Assembly: GCA_900472625.1 (NCBI GenBank)
Contig: UCIT01000028.1
Span: forward strand, 1-64,000
Length of the DNA: 64,000 bases
Reading direction: 5' to 3'
Origin: Hyphomicrobiales bacterium
GTDB taxonomy: Bacteria; Pseudomonadota; Alphaproteobacteria; Rhizobiales; Rhizobiaceae
The position numbers and the translations under genes were made by a program. The notes below the pieces were generated by a model. The model saw only the letters and a list, made by a program, of their open reading frames with translations. It made no database searches and was not told the DNA's origin. This document shows, one piece after another, positions 63,285-64,000 of this stretch; the stretch's first letter is position 1, and every line of letters starts with the position of its first letter.

Positions 63285-64000
63285 ACAGCGCCTTCGCTGT
63301 CACAAGGGGCCCCGACGATGTTCTGGTCGTAATCGATCAGAGAGCCGGTCACGATGCCCGAAAGCGGGCTGAGCAGGTAGGCGACGAGATCGGCCAATTG
63401 CTCCGGCTTGGCCAGCTGGCCCATGGGCAAACGGCGTTCTGCCGCTTCTAACCAGCTGTCACCACCTTCGTTGTAAGTTTCTTGGATCCTCGCTTCGCCG
63501 GGTGTTTCCATCCAGCCGACATTGATCCCGTTGCAACGGATCCGGTCGCAACGATGTGCGTGGGCTACATTTTTCGTCAACGCTGCGAGCGCCGCTTTCG
63601 AGGCGGCGTAGGGAGCAAGCCAGCTTCGCCCGCAGTGAGAGGCGACAGACAGGATGTTGACGATCGATCCTGGTCTGCCGCCTTCCTTGAGGTGCTTAAC
63701 GAAGCCTTGCATCAGGAAAAACGGGCCCCGCGCATTGGTGTTGATGTGCTCTGCCCACTGCGCGCGCGTGGTATTCAACAACGAGCTTCGCGTGGTCACC
63801 GCAGCTGAATTGACTAAGGAATTCAGCCCGTCCGCAAAGTCGACGGCTTGTGCTATGAGACGTGCGCAATCGTCAAGCTTCGAGACGTCAGCAGGCAAAA
63901 ATACGCACCGCGCACCCAGTGCGGTAATGCTCGCCGCTGCAAGTTCGCCCTTTGCCCTGTCGCGACCGCTGATCACGATCATTTCTGCGCCCTCGGATGC
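63281..64000 (-). CDS. Short-chain dehydrogenase/reductase, N-terminus beyond the window
   Basis: About 240 residues are visible; the frame stays open to the right edge, so the cofactor glycine motif lies outside. NSAAVTTRSSLL (NAG equivalent, here NSA), VNILSVASHCGRSWLAPYAASK with catalytic Ser, Tyr and Lys, and RCNGINVGWMETPGE are SDR features. An ATG at 63982 lies inside the conserved region and is not the true start. It converges on the flavin reductase with a 4-bp overlap of the ends. Confidence 0.85.
   Translation of the reverse strand, partial: ASEGAEMIVISGRDRAKGELAAASITALGARCVFLPADVSKLDDCARLIAQAVDFADGLNSLVNSAAVTTRSSLLNTTRAQWAEHINTNARGPFFLMQGFVKHLKEGGRPGSIVNILSVASHCGRSWLAPYAASKAALAALTKNVAHAHRCDRIRCNGINVGWMETPGEARIQETYNEGGDSWLEAAERRLPMGQLAKPEQLADLVAYLLSPLSGIVTGSLIDYDQNIVGAPCDSEGAV

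Overview
The window reads as accessory DNA, probably from a large plasmid or chromid of an alphaproteobacterium of the Rhizobiaceae (Rhizobium, Agrobacterium or Ensifer type). This is inferred from gene content: many polar amino-acid-type ABC transporters, a PccR/ScfR-controlled propionyl-CoA block, LysR/GntR/AraC/IclR regulators beside small catabolic operons, and IS66, IS110 and IS5 relics. I see no rRNA or tRNA gene, CRISPR array, replication origin or conjugation gene.

Layout. 1-0.8 kb: GST and the start of a PNPOx-like gene, with a divergent LysR gene. 2-11.4 kb: a probable sugar-acid region around a GntR regulator. The leftward arm is a D-lyxose-isomerase-like gene, a DUF4432 gene and glycerate 2-kinase; the first two are damaged. 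The rightward arm is a complete ABC transporter, an HpcH/HpaI aldolase and a 2-hydroxyacid dehydrogenase. 11.5-15.2 kb: a candidate small RNA, a second ABC transporter and an atypical ureohydrolase. 15.8-18.6 kb: a GMC oxidoreductase and a divergent LysR gene. 19.2-31.5 kb: a gene graveyard (paoABC-like, XdhC, SnoaL-like, LysR, TetR, SDR, IS66, IS110) with intact islands: SDR-DUF6152-DUF6644-intradiol dioxygenase, HxlR, and MarR-ABM-Dabb. 31.9-36.1 kb: deacylase, thioesterase, AraC and DUF3100 membrane protein.

36.2-47.7 kb holds the most coherent module. A PccR-type regulator faces pccB-pccA-mutase-epimerase, followed by isobutyryl-CoA dehydrogenase, 3-hydroxyisobutyryl-CoA hydrolase, 3-hydroxyisobutyrate dehydrogenase and an enoyl-CoA hydratase. 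Together they would carry the valine carbon skeleton towards propionyl-CoA and then succinyl-CoA. The mutase has lost about 22 internal residues, and the epimerase is frameshifted and reads open into the next gene.

48-56 kb: an M20 amidohydrolase coupled to an alpha-oxoamine synthase, two AraC genes, an SDR, an IS5 relic, and an MDR reductase with a TetR gene and twin operators. 56-64 kb: an aromatic-catabolism-like cluster (IclR, SnoaL-like protein, bicupin, aldolase, extradiol dioxygenase, ACMSD-type amidohydrolase; opposite strand: a second, frameshifted extradiol dioxygenase, a flavin reductase and a partial SDR), with a chimeric FAH/MhpA-like relic in the divergent promoter region.

The many indels and nonsense codons mean either real decay of a plasmid region or a draft-quality sequence; raw reads would settle which.
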